Positions 1-11,055 of a stretch of DNA of 64,000 nucleotides are shown piece by piece. Location: positions 1 through 64,000 of the forward strand of contig REDO01000185.1 of NCBI GenBank assembly GCA_007693435.1. The letters run 5' to 3'. Both the position numbers and the translations under genes were made by a program. The stretch's first letter is position 1. Each line of letters begins with the position of its first letter. The stretch comes from Salinarimonadaceae bacterium. Lineage in GTDB: Bacteria; Pseudomonadota; Alphaproteobacteria; Rhizobiales; Beijerinckiaceae. The notes beneath the pieces are model-generated. The model was not told the DNA's origin, made no database searches, and was given only the letters and a program-made list of their open reading frames with translations.

Positions 1-342
1 TCAGGCGCAGCGCACGCATTTGGGCGCTGCGGGATCGATCTCCAGCCGGCGGCGGCCGATGAACTCGCCGCAATCCAGGCAATAACCGTATTCGCCGGCC
101 TCCATGCGCCGCAGCGCCTGATCGAGGCCGACGAGGCGCATCCGCCGGCGCCGCTCCACCGCCGCCGCGATCGCCTGCATCTGCATGGCGTCCATCCGCG
201 AGAGCCGCCCTACCGATTGCTGGTCGAGCTCCACGGGGCGCCGGTCTTCGTCGGTCGCCCGCGAATCGCCCTCGAGCTCGGCGAGCTCCACCTCGATGCG
301 GGGCCGGAAATAGGCGACGAGGTCTTCCGGGTCGTTCTCCAT
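1..342 (-). CDS. DksA/TraR-type C4 zinc-finger protein
   Basis: A 113-residue protein of the DksA/TraR family, whose members bind the RNA polymerase secondary channel and modulate transcription, often together with ppGpp. The C-terminus carries the zinc-finger pattern CLDC followed 17 residues later by CVRC, ending one residue after the last Cys. The N-terminal half is acidic and rich in charged residues, compatible with a coiled coil. It is shorter than canonical DksA (about 140-150 aa), so it is a short paralogue rather than certain DksA. It is the last gene of an apparent operon after a SulP transporter and a universal stress protein, 3 bp from the latter. Target and condition cannot be read from the sequence. 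Confidence 0.88.
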   Translation of the reverse strand: MENDPEDLVAYFRPRIEVELAELEGDSRATDEDRRPVELDQQSVGRLSRMDAMQMQAIAAAVERRRRMRLVGLDQALRRMEAGEYGYCLDCGEFIGRRRLEIDPAAPKCVRCA

Positions 343-345
343 CCC

Positions 346-1197
346 CTATCGGAACAGGAGGATGGGCACCTTGCAAGAGCGTATCATTTCGGTCGTCGTC
401 GAACCGATGATCAGCGAGCGGAGCCGCGAATGGCCGAAGGCCCCCATCACGAGGAGGTCGATGCCGTCCCGTTCGACGATTTCGGCGATCGTCTTGTCGG
501 GCTGGCCCGGCGCGATCTCGAAGGGCGCGTCGTGGCCGCCCGCGCGCAGGGTGGTCTGCGCGTCGGCCATGCGGCGGCGTGCGTCCGGCGTGTCGGCGCC
601 GACGGTCAGGAGGCGCACGTCCAGCCCGGCGAAAAGCGGATCGCGCGCCACATGGTCGACGGCCTTCATGGCGCTCGCGCCGCCGTCATGGGCGATGAGC
701 ACTTTCTGGATGGGGCGGAAGGCCCGGGCCGCGACGAAGAGGGGCTTGGTGGCCGAGCGCGCGATTCGCTCCAGATTGGAGCCGAGATGCAGCTTGGCGA
801 AATCCGCCGCCTCCCCGCGCTTGCCGACGACGACGCCACGCGAGCCGTGCTCCGCCTCGGAGACGGCGTCGAGCAGATCGCCGTTGTTCAGCCTGACCGT
901 CACCTGCGTGACCCCGGCCGCGCGCAGCACCGCTTCGGCGTCTTCGAGAATGGCGCGGCCGCGCATCAGGGCGAGGCGGGCGCGCTCCCGGTCGTGCTCC
1001 GCGAGCTCGGCCAGCAGCGCGGAACGGGCGCCCAGCGCGATCGATCCGGAAAGGTCCGAGGCGGGCGTCTCGCGGCGTCCGCGCACATGCAGCAGATCGA
1101 CCGCCGCGCCTGTGCGCGAGGCGATCCAGGCGGCGTTCTCGCAGACGCTCTTCGAATAGATCGAGCCGTCGACGAGGGCGACGAGTTTCCCGGTCAT
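346..1197 (-). CDS. Universal stress protein, tandem Usp domains
   Basis: A 283-aa cytoplasmic protein with two UspA domains. The second ends with the nucleotide-binding signature G-x2-G-x9-G-S (GAFGHSRLRSLIIGST, about residues 253-268). The first has a near version (GKRG followed by LGS) with one extra residue in the spacer. Tandem Usp proteins bind ATP and support stress survival or regulate partner transporters. It lies 28 bp downstream of a SulP-family transporter on the same strand and 3 bp upstream of the DksA-like gene. Inference: it may tune that transporter or respond to the same stress. Confidence 0.92.
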   Translation of the reverse strand: MTGKLVALVDGSIYSKSVCENAAWIASRTGAAVDLLHVRGRRETPASDLSGSIALGARSALLAELAEHDRERARLALMRGRAILEDAEAVLRAAGVTQVTVRLNNGDLLDAVSEAEHGSRGVVVGKRGEAADFAKLHLGSNLERIARSATKPLFVAARAFRPIQKVLIAHDGGASAMKAVDHVARDPLFAGLDVRLLTVGADTPDARRRMADAQTTLRAGGHDAPFEIAPGQPDKTIAEIVERDGIDLLVMGAFGHSRLRSLIIGSTTTEMIRSCKVPILLFR

Positions 1198-1225
1198 GCG
1201 TTCCTCCCTTGTGGCCGCGCGGGCG

Positions 1226-2710
1226 TCAATGCGCCATCAGCTTGTCGAGCGCGCCCGGCTTGTCGTGGATTGCCAACCGGTCGACGATCGTCTCGCTGGC
1301 CTCGTTCAGCCCGATGATATCGACCTCTGCGCCGTCGCGGCGGAATTTCAGCACGGCCATGTCCAAAGCGGCGACGCTGGAGATGTCCCAGATATGGGCC
1401 CGGCTCACGTCGATCGTCACCTTGTCGAGCGCTTCCTTGAAGTCGAAGGCCGCCATGAAGTCCTCGGACGAGGCGAAGAACAGCTGTCCCTCGACGAGAT
1501 AGGACCGGCTGCGCCCGTCCTCGCTGGCGACGGACGTCACGCGGAACAGCTGCGCGATCTTCCAGGCGAAAAACAGCCCTGAGAGCAAAACGCCGATCAT
1601 CACGCCGATGGCGAGGTTGTGGGTGATCACGACGCCGAGCACGGTCGCGACCATCACGATCGAGGAGGAGCGCGGATGCGTGCGCAGGTTCACGATCGAC
1701 GACCAGGAGAAGGTGCCGATCGAGACCATGATCATGATGGCGACGAGCGCGGGCATCGGGATGCGGCTGACGATGTCGCCGAGCACGAGGATCATGAAGA
1801 GCAGGTAGGCGCCGGCCGCGAAGCAGGAGAGGCGGCCGCGTCCGCCCGACTTCACGTTGATGATCGACTGGCCGATCATGGCGCAGCCCGCCATGCCGCC
1901 GATGAAGCCCGTCGCCGTGTTGGCGATGCCCTGGCCGACGCATTCCTGGTTGCGGTCCGAGGGCGTGTCGGTCAGGTCGTCGACGATCTGCGCCGTCATC
2001 AGCGATTCGAGCAGGCCGACCGCCGCCACCGCCGCCGAATAGGGCAGGATGATCAAGAGCGTCTCGAGATTGAGCGGGATGTCGGGGATCAGGAAGATCG
2101 GAAGCGTCGAGGGCAGCTCGCCCATATCGCCGACGGTGCGCACGTCGAGCCCCAGAAAAATCGCGGCGCTCGTCAGCACGACGATGCAGACGAGCGGGGA
2201 GGGGATCGCCCTGGTGAGATAGGGGAAAAGGTAGATGATCCCGAGACCGGCGGCGACCATGACGTAGGTGAGCGCGGGCACGCCGACGAGTTCGGGGATC
2301 TGCGCCAGAAAGATCAGGATCGCGAGCGCATTGACGAATCCCGTCATCACCGAGCGCGAGACGAAGCGCATGACCGCGCCGAGCTTCAGCAGGCCGGCTG
2401 CGATCTGCAACAGCCCCGCCAGCACGGTCGCCGCGAGCAGATATTCGAGGCCGTGGTCGCGCACCAGCGTCACCATCAGCACGGCGGTCGCGGCGGTTGC
2501 GGCGGAGATCATACCCGGACGACCGCCGACGAAAGCGATCAGAACGGCGATCGAGAAGGAGGCGTAGAGCCCCACTTTCGGATCGACGCCGGCGATGATG
2601 GAGAAGGCGATGGCTTCGGGGATGAGCGCGAGGGCGACGACGAGGCCGGCGAGAAGATCGCCGCGCACGTTGCCGAACCATTGCGCGCGGTAAGCGGACA
2701 GGGAGGGCAT
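1226..2710 (-). CDS. SulP-family inorganic anion transporter with STAS domain
   Basis: A 494-aa inner-membrane permease of the SulP/SLC26 family. The first 390 residues are strongly hydrophobic with many membrane segments. The family-typical start region has [19 protein letters not shown], followed by GLYASF, and the central part contains [10 protein letters not shown] and N-x-E-C-x-GQGIAN. The C-terminal 95 residues form a cytoplasmic STAS domain ([20 protein letters not shown]). SulP proteins carry sulfate, bicarbonate or dicarboxylates, and the substrate cannot be assigned here. It is the first gene of the SulP-Usp-DksA-like operon. The 173 bp upstream, back to the end of the helicase gene, would hold the promoter. 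Confidence 0.92.
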   Translation of the reverse strand: MPSLSAYRAQWFGNVRGDLLAGLVVALALIPEAIAFSIIAGVDPKVGLYASFSIAVLIAFVGGRPGMISAATAATAVLMVTLVRDHGLEYLLAATVLAGLLQIAAGLLKLGAVMRFVSRSVMTGFVNALAILIFLAQIPELVGVPALTYVMVAAGLGIIYLFPYLTRAIPSPLVCIVVLTSAAIFLGLDVRTVGDMGELPSTLPIFLIPDIPLNLETLLIILPYSAAVAAVGLLESLMTAQIVDDLTDTPSDRNQECVGQGIANTATGFIGGMAGCAMIGQSIINVKSGGRGRLSCFAAGAYLLFMILVLGDIVSRIPMPALVAIMIMVSIGTFSWSSIVNLRTHPRSSSIVMVATVLGVVITHNLAIGVMIGVLLSGLFFAWKIAQLFRVTSVASEDGRSRSYLVEGQLFFASSEDFMAAFDFKEALDKVTIDVSRAHIWDISSVAALDMAVLKFRRDGAEVDIIGLNEASETIVDRLAIHDKPGALDKLMAH

Positions 2711-2883
2711 GAATTTCCAAAAAAATCGGGGGATGGACGCTGGCCCGGAACCGGGCGGAAAAAGACGTCTCGATCATGATCCGGCGGATCGGCGGCCGGA
2801 AAAGCCACCCGGAATCGCACCGGGTCCTGATTGGTGGCTCGTATTACTCCGAGCTTATGCTGCTCTGCAACATGAAATCCGCC

Positions 2884-3990
2884 TCAGCGCACCACGAGCA
2901 CCTTTTCCGCCGCGCGGGTGAGGCCGGTATAGAGCCAGCGCGCGCGGTGTTCGCGGAAGGCGAAGGATTCGTCGAAGAGCACGACGTCGTCCCATTGCGA
3001 GCCTTGCGACTTGTGGACCGTCAGCGCGTAGCCATAGGTGAATTCGTCGCTTTCCCGGCGCAGGGCGTAGGGGATCTCCTCCTCCGCCCCCTCGAAGAAG
3101 GCGGGCATGACCTTCACCTCGACGGCGCGCTTGCGGCTCTCGTCCTCGGGCTTCACGTCCATGCGGATGAACTCGCCCCGGCGCTCGACCGTGCGTCCGC
3201 GCAGGGTCTCGATCAGCCAGGTGCCGCCGTTGAGCAGGCCCTTGGACTTGTCGTTGCGCAGGCAGACGAGCTTTTCGCCCGCCGCCGGCATCGGGTCGAT
3301 CAGTCCGAGCAATTCGCGGATGCGTGAATTGTAGTTGCGGCGCGTGCGGTTGAGGCCGACGAGCACCTGGTCGCTCTTCATCACGTCGGCCTGGTCGAGG
3401 CCGGCGCGGCGGATGACGCGGCTCTCGCCGTAGGTCCCGTAATCGATCGAGCCGCCCTCGCGCACTCGCATCGAGAGGTGGATGATCGGGTTGTCCGCCG
3501 CCTGCCGGTGGACCTCGGCGAGCATCACGTCGGGCTCGGCCTCCGTGAAGAAGCCGCCGCCCTTGACGGGCGGGAGCTGGGCGGGATCGCCGAGCACGAG
3601 GACCGGCTTGCCGAAGGAGAGGAGGTCGCGGCCCAGCTCCTCGTCGACCATGGAGCATTCGTCGATGACGATGAGATCGGCCTTCGCCGCCGCGCCCGAG
3701 CGGTTGAGCACGAAGGACGGGCCGTCGGCCTCGTCGTTCTCGCGCGAGCGGTAGATCATCGAGTGGATCGTGCCCGCATCGGCGCAGCCCTTGGCGCGAA
3801 GCACCGAAGCCGCCTTGCCGGTGAAGGCGCCGAAAGCCACTTCGCCGTCGACCCCCTCGGCGATGTGGCGCGCGAGCGTCGTCTTGCCGGCGCCGGCATA
3901 GCCGAACAGCCGGAAGACCTGCCGGTCCTTGTCCTTCAGCCAGCGCGCGACGGCGGCCAATGCCGCATCCTGCTGGGGCGACCACGCCAT
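2884..3990 (-). CDS. RecD-like ATP-dependent DNA helicase (SF1), SOS-box preceded
   Basis: A 368-aa SF1B helicase-like protein resembling the motor part of RecD/RecD2 but without the long N-terminal extension of RecD2. Visible motifs are Walker A FGYAGAGKTTL (about residue 29), Walker B DLIVIDECSMVD, motif III VLGDPAQLPPV, and the C-terminal UvrD-like block LTVHKSQGSQWDDVV followed by WLYTGLTRAAEKVLVV. The start MAWSPQQDAALAAV was chosen because the frame's longer extension runs across the divergent yciB gene and is not conserved in character. A LexA-type direct repeat lies 43-57 bp upstream, suggesting induction by DNA damage. The likely role is repair or recombination on 5' ends. Confidence 0.9.
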   Translation of the reverse strand: MAWSPQQDAALAAVARWLKDKDRQVFRLFGYAGAGKTTLARHIAEGVDGEVAFGAFTGKAASVLRAKGCADAGTIHSMIYRSRENDEADGPSFVLNRSGAAAKADLIVIDECSMVDEELGRDLLSFGKPVLVLGDPAQLPPVKGGGFFTEAEPDVMLAEVHRQAADNPIIHLSMRVREGGSIDYGTYGESRVIRRAGLDQADVMKSDQVLVGLNRTRRNYNSRIRELLGLIDPMPAAGEKLVCLRNDKSKGLLNGGTWLIETLRGRTVERRGEFIRMDVKPEDESRKRAVEVKVMPAFFEGAEEEIPYALRRESDEFTYGYALTVHKSQGSQWDDVVLFDESFAFREHRARWLYTGLTRAAEKVLVVR

Positions 3991-4032
3991 TCCAGATGCC
4001 TCCGCGTTCCCCTCGACCTTCCGCCAAGGATC

Positions 4033-4047
4033 GAACGTTTGTAGAAC
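4033..4047 (-). promoter_or_regulatory. LexA (SOS) box, GTTC-N7-GTTC
   Basis: An exact alphaproteobacterial LexA operator. On the plus strand it reads GAACGTTTGTAGAAC, i.e. GAAC, 7 nt, GAAC. It lies in the divergent region between the RecD-like helicase (start 3990, minus) and yciB (start 4133, plus), 43 bp from the helicase start. The direct-repeat consensus for LexA in alphaproteobacteria is established. Assigning it to the helicase rather than yciB is inferred from distance and function. Confidence 0.75.
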
Positions 4048-4132
4048 GTTTCGCGATGCATAGCCCGGATCGCGCGCGGTTGGAAGCCGGTCGCGCTTCC
4101 CAAAGGCGGCGCGGGGCTGTAGAGGCTTTGGC

Positions 4133-4741
4133 ATGATCGACATGGAAGATCCGGCCCGCCCGGCCCCGCTCAACCCGATTCTCAAGCTCGCGCTCGAACT
4201 CGGGCCGCTCGTGCTGTTCTTCTTCATGAACCAGCGCGCCGGCATATTCACGGCGACGGGCGTATTCACGGTCGCGACGGTGATCGCGCTGGCGGTTCAC
4301 TATGCGCTGGCGCGCAAGCTGCCGATGATGCCGCTCGTTTCGGGCGTCGTCGTCGTCGTCTTCGGCGCCCTGACGCTGCTCCTCCAGGACGACCTCTTCA
4401 TCAAACTGAAGCCGACGATCGTGAACTCGCTGTTCGGGACGGTGCTCCTCGTCGGGCTGTATTTCCGCAAGTCGCTGCTCACCATCGTGCTCGATTCGGT
4501 GTTCCAGCTCACCGAGGAGGGCTGGCGCAAGCTGACCTTGCGCTGGGGGCTGTTCTTCTTCTTCCTCGCCGCCGTCAACGAAGTGGTCTGGCGTACGCAG
4601 ACAACGGATTTCTGGGTGAGCTTCAAGGTCTTCGGCATCATGCCGATCACGATCGTCTTCGCCCTGGCGCAGACGCCGCTGATCATGCGCCACGACGCCT
4701 CGGAAGCCGATGGCGGGCCGGACGATGCGGCGCGGGGCTGA
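4133..4741 (+). CDS. yciB: Inner-membrane-spanning protein YciB (septation protein A family)
   Basis: A 202-aa polytopic membrane protein of the YciB/IspA family. It has about five to six hydrophobic segments and family blocks such as [13 protein letters not shown] near the N-terminus, [17 protein letters not shown] in the middle and a downstream W-x3-K stretch. YciB proteins affect envelope integrity and division, and their exact biochemistry is unsettled. It is divergent from the helicase gene and followed 43 bp later by glk. A second in-frame ATG lies three codons in; either start gives essentially the same protein. Confidence 0.92.
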   Translation: MIDMEDPARPAPLNPILKLALELGPLVLFFFMNQRAGIFTATGVFTVATVIALAVHYALARKLPMMPLVSGVVVVVFGALTLLLQDDLFIKLKPTIVNSLFGTVLLVGLYFRKSLLTIVLDSVFQLTEEGWRKLTLRWGLFFFFLAAVNEVVWRTQTTDFWVSFKVFGIMPITIVFALAQTPLIMRHDASEADGGPDDAARG

Positions 4742-4784
4742 TCGGGGACTTCCCGCAGCAGGCGCGAGCGCCTAGGATTCGCGC

Positions 4785-5801
4785 ATGAACGCGCCTGGAG
4801 TTTTTCCCTATCCCCTTCTCGTGGCCGATATCGGTGGCACGAACGCCCGATTCGCGCTCTCGCGCTCTCCGGGCGATCAGCCCCGGCTCGCGGCGCGGCT
4901 CGCCACGCGGGCCTTCCCCACTTTCGAGGAGCTACTCGCCAAGGCGGTCGCGGCCTGCGGCGCGGAGCGTCCGCGTTCTCTGGCTTTGTGCGCGGCGGGT
5001 CCGGTCGCCGGGCGCTCCATGCGGCTGACGAACGCGCCGCTCGCCATCGACGGGCCGGAGATCGCGCGCGCCTTCCGGCTGGAGCAGGGCGTTCTTCTGA
5101 ACGATTTCGAGGCTGCGGCTCTCGCTTTGGCCTTCGTCGAACCGGGCGAGGCGACGCCGATCGGCCCCGAAATCTCGCCCGGCCGAGGTCCGCGCGTCGT
5201 GCTGGGCCCCGGTACGGGGCTCGGCGTAGCGGCTCTCGTCATCCGGGACGGGGCGCTCCAGCCGCTGCCGGGAGAGGGCGGACATGTCGGAATCGGCCCG
5301 CAGGACGACGAAGACGAAGAGTTCTGGCCGCGTATCGAGCGCATCGGCGGCCGGGTGAGCGCTGAATCGCTGCTCTCCGGGCCGGGTCTCGCGCGCCTGC
5401 ACGCGGCGCTGGCGCCCCGCCACGCCGAGCGCGCCGACGCGTCCGCCGATCCGCCGGCGATCACACGGCGCGCGCTTTCTGGCGATTGCGCGCATAGCCG
5501 CGAGACGGCGCAGGTTTTCCTCAAACATCTCGCGCGTTTTTCCGGCGATATCGGCCTCGTCTACGGCGCGACGGGCGGCGTGTTCATTCGTGGAGGCGTC
5601 GCATCCGCGCTCGCGCCGCTCATCGCGCCGGAGGCTTTCCGCGCGCAGTTTTCCGACAAGCCGACGGTCGCGGCTTTCGCCAGGACTTTTCCGCTCGCGC
5701 GGTTGCGCGACGACGCCGCGATCCTGCGCACGCTCGCGGCGCTCGGGGCCCGGCCGGACCGGTTCACGCTCGATTTCGCATCACGGCTCTGGCGGAGCTG
5801 A
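4785..5801 (+). CDS. glk: Glucokinase
   Basis: A 338-aa ROK-unrelated bacterial glucokinase that phosphorylates glucose with ATP to glucose 6-phosphate in the cytoplasm. The N-terminal phosphate-binding block ADIGGTNARFAL starts near residue 14. GPGTGLGVA lies near residue 143, and the sugar-binding GEGGHVGIGP with its E-x-x-H near residue 161. The length suits the family (320-340 aa). It follows yciB by 43 bp on the same strand and converges on ptsN with 9 bp between stop codons. Confidence 0.94.
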   Translation: MNAPGVFPYPLLVADIGGTNARFALSRSPGDQPRLAARLATRAFPTFEELLAKAVAACGAERPRSLALCAAGPVAGRSMRLTNAPLAIDGPEIARAFRLEQGVLLNDFEAAALALAFVEPGEATPIGPEISPGRGPRVVLGPGTGLGVAALVIRDGALQPLPGEGGHVGIGPQDDEDEEFWPRIERIGGRVSAESLLSGPGLARLHAALAPRHAERADASADPPAITRRALSGDCAHSRETAQVFLKHLARFSGDIGLVYGATGGVFIRGGVASALAPLIAPEAFRAQFSDKPTVAAFARTFPLARLRDDAAILRTLAALGARPDRFTLDFASRLWRS

Positions 5802-5810
5802 GCCCCGGGT

Positions 5811-6284
5811 TCAGGCGGCCTGCGGGGCGGAATGCTCCATCAGGAGAGCATAGATCGCGGCCGCGTCGTGCGCCGCGCGCAGGCGGTCGAGCACGCCCGG
5901 CTGGCGCAGCACGCGGGCGATGCGCGAGAGGGCCTTGAGATGGTCCGCGCCGGCGGTCTCGGGAGCGAGCAGGAGGAAGAGGATATCGACCGGCATGCCG
6001 TCGATCGCCTCGAAATCGATCGGCCTCTCGATCCGCGCCACGAGGCCGAACAGACGGTCGGTCCTGGCGAGTTTGCCGTGCGGGATGGCGATGCCGTCGC
6101 CGATGCCGGTCGAACCCAGCCGCTCTCGCTGGAGCAGCGTTTCGAAAACCTCCTGCGCGTCGAGACCCGTCAGGCGGGCGGCGTGCGCCGCGATCTCCTG
6201 AAGGGCCTGCTTCTTGCCCGGAGCCTTGAGCGCCGGGACGATCGCTTCGGGTGCAAGGAAATCCGCCAGCAGCATGACGTCCAT
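5811..6284 (-). CDS. ptsN: Nitrogen-regulatory PTS protein EIIA-Ntr
   Basis: A 157-aa PTS EIIA domain of the fructose/nitrogen type. The phosphorylatable histidine is in GIAIPHGKL (His69). PtsN receives phosphate through the PTS-Ntr relay (PtsP, NPr) and regulates potassium transport, carbon/nitrogen balance and stress rather than sugar import. It is the third gene after rpoN and hpf on the same strand, the classic alpha- and gammaproteobacterial order, 102 bp downstream of hpf. A second ATG three codons downstream is an alternative start. Confidence 0.95.
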   Translation of the reverse strand: MDVMLLADFLAPEAIVPALKAPGKKQALQEIAAHAARLTGLDAQEVFETLLQRERLGSTGIGDGIAIPHGKLARTDRLFGLVARIERPIDFEAIDGMPVDILFLLLAPETAGADHLKALSRIARVLRQPGVLDRLRAAHDAAAIYALLMEHSAPQAA

Positions 6285-6386
6285 CAGCCTCGTTCGGGAT
6301 CGACGCGGACCCGTCGCGGCGGCGGCGGCGGGCGCCGCCTCAACGTTGTCGGGTCCGCAGGGTTCCGGCGCGGAGCCACAATGGCC

Positions 6387-6977
6387 TCACGGTTGGTCGG
6401 CCGGCGGATCGACCCAGCCGATCGCTCCGTCCGTTCGGCGGTACACGATGTTCACCCGGCCCGTTCCCGCATGCTGAAACACCATACAGGGGGCGCCTGT
6501 CAAATCGAGCTCGACCACGGCTTCGCTCACCGAGAGCCGCAGCAGGGAGCGCGTCGATTCGTGGATCACGACGGGGTGGAACTCGCCATCGGTCTCCTCC
6601 TCTTCGGCGGCTTCGTCGTAAGCGGGCGATTCGATGACGGAATAGCTCGCGGCCAGGATGTCCGGAGCCCTGCCGTTTCCGGAGGAGCGGTCGTTGAGCC
6701 TGCGCTTGTGCCGACGAAGGCGCTTTTCGATGCGCGTCGCGGTCTGGTCGAAGGCGGCGTAGGCCTCCTGAGCCGCGCCGATGGATTCGAGGGTGACGCC
6801 GGTGGCGAGATGGAGAACGCATTCCGAGCGGTAGCCGCTGCCTTCAGGCTCGAACGTGACGTGGCCGTTTACGGCGCCGTCGAAATACTTGGCGAGCGCC
6901 GCGTCCACGCGTCCCTGCACATGCGTGCGCAGGGCGTCGCCGATATCCATGTTCTTGCCGGAGATGCGAAGCGTCAT
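6387..6977 (-). CDS. hpf: Long-form ribosome hibernation-promoting factor
   Basis: A 196-aa HPF/RaiA-family protein. Residues 1-100 form the S30AE domain that binds the 30S decoding site (start MTLRISGKNMDIGDALRTHV, basic helix RIEKRLRRHKRR). A linker follows, then a C-terminal dimerisation domain (EFHPVVIHESTRSLLRLSV to the end) that drives 100S formation, which defines the long form. It lies between rpoN and ptsN. Long HPF silences ribosomes in stationary phase or starvation. Confidence 0.95.
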   Translation of the reverse strand: MTLRISGKNMDIGDALRTHVQGRVDAALAKYFDGAVNGHVTFEPEGSGYRSECVLHLATGVTLESIGAAQEAYAAFDQTATRIEKRLRRHKRRLNDRSSGNGRAPDILAASYSVIESPAYDEAAEEEETDGEFHPVVIHESTRSLLRLSVSEAVVELDLTGAPCMVFQHAGTGRVNIVYRRTDGAIGWVDPPADQP

Positions 6978-7097
6978 GACCTCCCCCTCTTATTCTGCGC
7001 GGCCAAGCGCCGCGCCGGGTCTCACACTAGAGGTAAGGGGGGAGGGGCGCCTCGTCAACGAAGAGCGGCGCATCCCTCGAGCGGCCGACGACCGTCC

Positions 7098-8624
7098 TCA
7101 TCCGCCCTTCTGGCGCCGACGCTCGACGGAGGAAGGGATACGCAGTGATTCCCGATATTTTGCAATCGTGCGTCGCGCGATGTCGATTCCCTGTTCGCGC
7201 AGCTTTTTCACCAGCGCGTCGTCGGAGAGAACCGAATCGACCGTCTCCTGATCGATCAGCTGCTTGATGCGGTGGCGCACGGCTTCGGCCGAATGGGCTT
7301 CCTCGCCGCCGGCGCCGGGAATGGAGGCGGTGAAGAAATACTTCATCTCGAAGACGCCGCGGGACGTGCCGATCGCCTTGTTCGAGGTCACGCGCGAGAC
7401 GGTCGATTCGTGCATGCCGATGGCGTCGGCGATGGTCTTGAGGTTGAGGGGCCGCAGATGCGCCACGCCGTGGGCGAAGAACCCGTCCTGCTGGCGCACG
7501 ATCTCGGAGGCGACCTTGACGATCGTGCGGGCGCGCTGGTCGAGGGAGCGCGTCAGCCAGTTGGCGTTCTGAAAGCACTCGGCGACATAGGCCTTCTCCT
7601 CGGCCGAGCGCGCGCTGCGCGAGACGCGGGCGAAATAGCTCTGGTTCATCAGGACGCGCGGCAGCGTCTGGGGATTGAGGTCGATGATCCAGGAGCCGTC
7701 CGGCGCCGCGCGCACGAAGACGTCGGGGATCAGGATCTCGGCCGGCGACCCGCCGAAGGCGCGGCCCGGCTTTGGATCGAGCGCCCGAATCTCGGCGATC
7801 ATCTGGACCAGATCCTCGTCGTCCACGCCGCAAAGCCGCTTGAGCGCCGCGAGGTCGCGTTTGGCGAGCAGGTCGAGCCTGCCGACGAGCGACTGCATGC
7901 ACGGGTCGAACCGGTCGCGCTCGCGCAGCTGGATGGCGAGGCATTCCGCGAGGTCGCGCGCCCCGACCCCCGACGGGTCGAAGCCCTGCACGAGGCGCAA
8001 CACCGCCTCGACCTGATAGGAGGGGGCGGACACCCGGTCGGCGATGTCCTCGACGCTCTCGGAGAGATAGCCGGCGTCGTCGATCGCGTCGATGACGAAG
8101 CTCCCGATCAGCCGCTCGCGCGGATCGGCGGTCGCAAGGTCGAGCTGGGCCGCGAGATGTTCGCGCAGGGTCGGCTCGCGCGTCAGGCTCGATTCGAAGC
8201 CGCCGTCGTCGTCGAAGGAGCCGCCCGCGCCGACGCCGCTCCAGAGCCCCTGAGAGAGCGCCAGTTCGTCGCCGCCTGACGCCTCACGCGCTGGCGCAGG
8301 GTTTTCGCTCTGGAAGACGTTCTCCAGCGAGGTGTCGAGGTCGCGCTCGATGCTGGCGCGGTCCTGCGTGAGATCCGAGGATCGCCATGCTTCGGGCTCA
8401 TCGTCGCCTGTGGGGGAAGGCGTGGCGTCTTCGGCCTGCGTGTCTCGCGCGGGCGTTTCGCCATCCTCCTCGCGTTCGAGCAGAGGATTGCGCTCGAGCT
8501 CGGCGTCCACATAGGCTGCGAGATCGAGATGCGAGAGTTGCAGCAGCTTGATCGCCTGCAGCAGCTGGGGCGTCATCACCAGCGACTGGCCTTGGCGAAG
8601 CTCCATGCGCTGCGACAGATTCAT
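7098..8624 (-). CDS. rpoN: RNA polymerase sigma-54 factor
   Basis: A 508-aa RpoN. Region I at the N-terminus is Gln/Leu rich (MTPQLLQAIKLLQLS), and an acidic region II follows (residues about 60-120). The core-binding domain is next, then a helix-turn-helix (MHESTVSRVTSNKAIG) and the diagnostic RpoN box ARRTIAKYRE near the C-terminus. The start MNLSQRMELRQGQ was chosen because the family begins there and the SD-like GGGAGA precedes it by 6 nt. The longer reading frame runs into the purL start. hpf and ptsN follow. The usual upstream neighbour lptB is absent and purL is divergent instead. A sigma-54 promoter lies 30-45 bp upstream on the opposite strand. Confidence 0.97.
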   Translation of the reverse strand: MNLSQRMELRQGQSLVMTPQLLQAIKLLQLSHLDLAAYVDAELERNPLLEREEDGETPARDTQAEDATPSPTGDDEPEAWRSSDLTQDRASIERDLDTSLENVFQSENPAPAREASGGDELALSQGLWSGVGAGGSFDDDGGFESSLTREPTLREHLAAQLDLATADPRERLIGSFVIDAIDDAGYLSESVEDIADRVSAPSYQVEAVLRLVQGFDPSGVGARDLAECLAIQLRERDRFDPCMQSLVGRLDLLAKRDLAALKRLCGVDDEDLVQMIAEIRALDPKPGRAFGGSPAEILIPDVFVRAAPDGSWIIDLNPQTLPRVLMNQSYFARVSRSARSAEEKAYVAECFQNANWLTRSLDQRARTIVKVASEIVRQQDGFFAHGVAHLRPLNLKTIADAIGMHESTVSRVTSNKAIGTSRGVFEMKYFFTASIPGAGGEEAHSAEAVRHRIKQLIDQETVDSVLSDDALVKKLREQGIDIARRTIAKYRESLRIPSSVERRRQKGG

Positions 8625-8653
8625 CGATTCTCCCGGCGGGCTGCGACGTCCAT

Positions 8654-8669
8654 GGGCACGCTTCTTGCA
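8654..8669 (+). promoter_or_regulatory. Sigma-54 (-24/-12) promoter between rpoN and purL
   Basis: GGGCACG, four bases, then TTGCA, with GG and GC exactly 10 nt apart. This is one mismatch from the -24 consensus TGGCACG and matches TTGCA at -12. It points rightward, away from rpoN and toward purL (start 8827), and lies 30-45 bp upstream of the rpoN start codon. It could drive a 5' leader toward purL. Alternatively, bound sigma-54 holoenzyme could block rpoN transcription as negative autoregulation. The match is direct; the role is inferred. Confidence 0.6.
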
Positions 8670-8826
8670 TAAATTACTTTCGCTTTCGTATCGTGGATAG
8701 TCGAGCGCGTCAAAGGCTCCTGAAAGCGATCGTTCAGAGAGCTTTCCCGGAAGCGGGGCGATGCGGCGTTGCGCTCGCGATCCCGGCGGGCTATGGCCGG
8801 GGCGCGATGAACGATGCGAGAGCCAG

Positions 8827-11040
<2,214 letters not shown>

Positions 11041-11055
11041 GGAGATTTTCTGACG

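Noticed and set aside
2711..2883. Nested inverted repeats (GCCACC/GGTGGC around CCCGG/CCGGG) that looked like a riboswitch
   Set aside because: Arms are short, loops uneven and nothing matches a known aptamer. It could equally be the helicase terminator.
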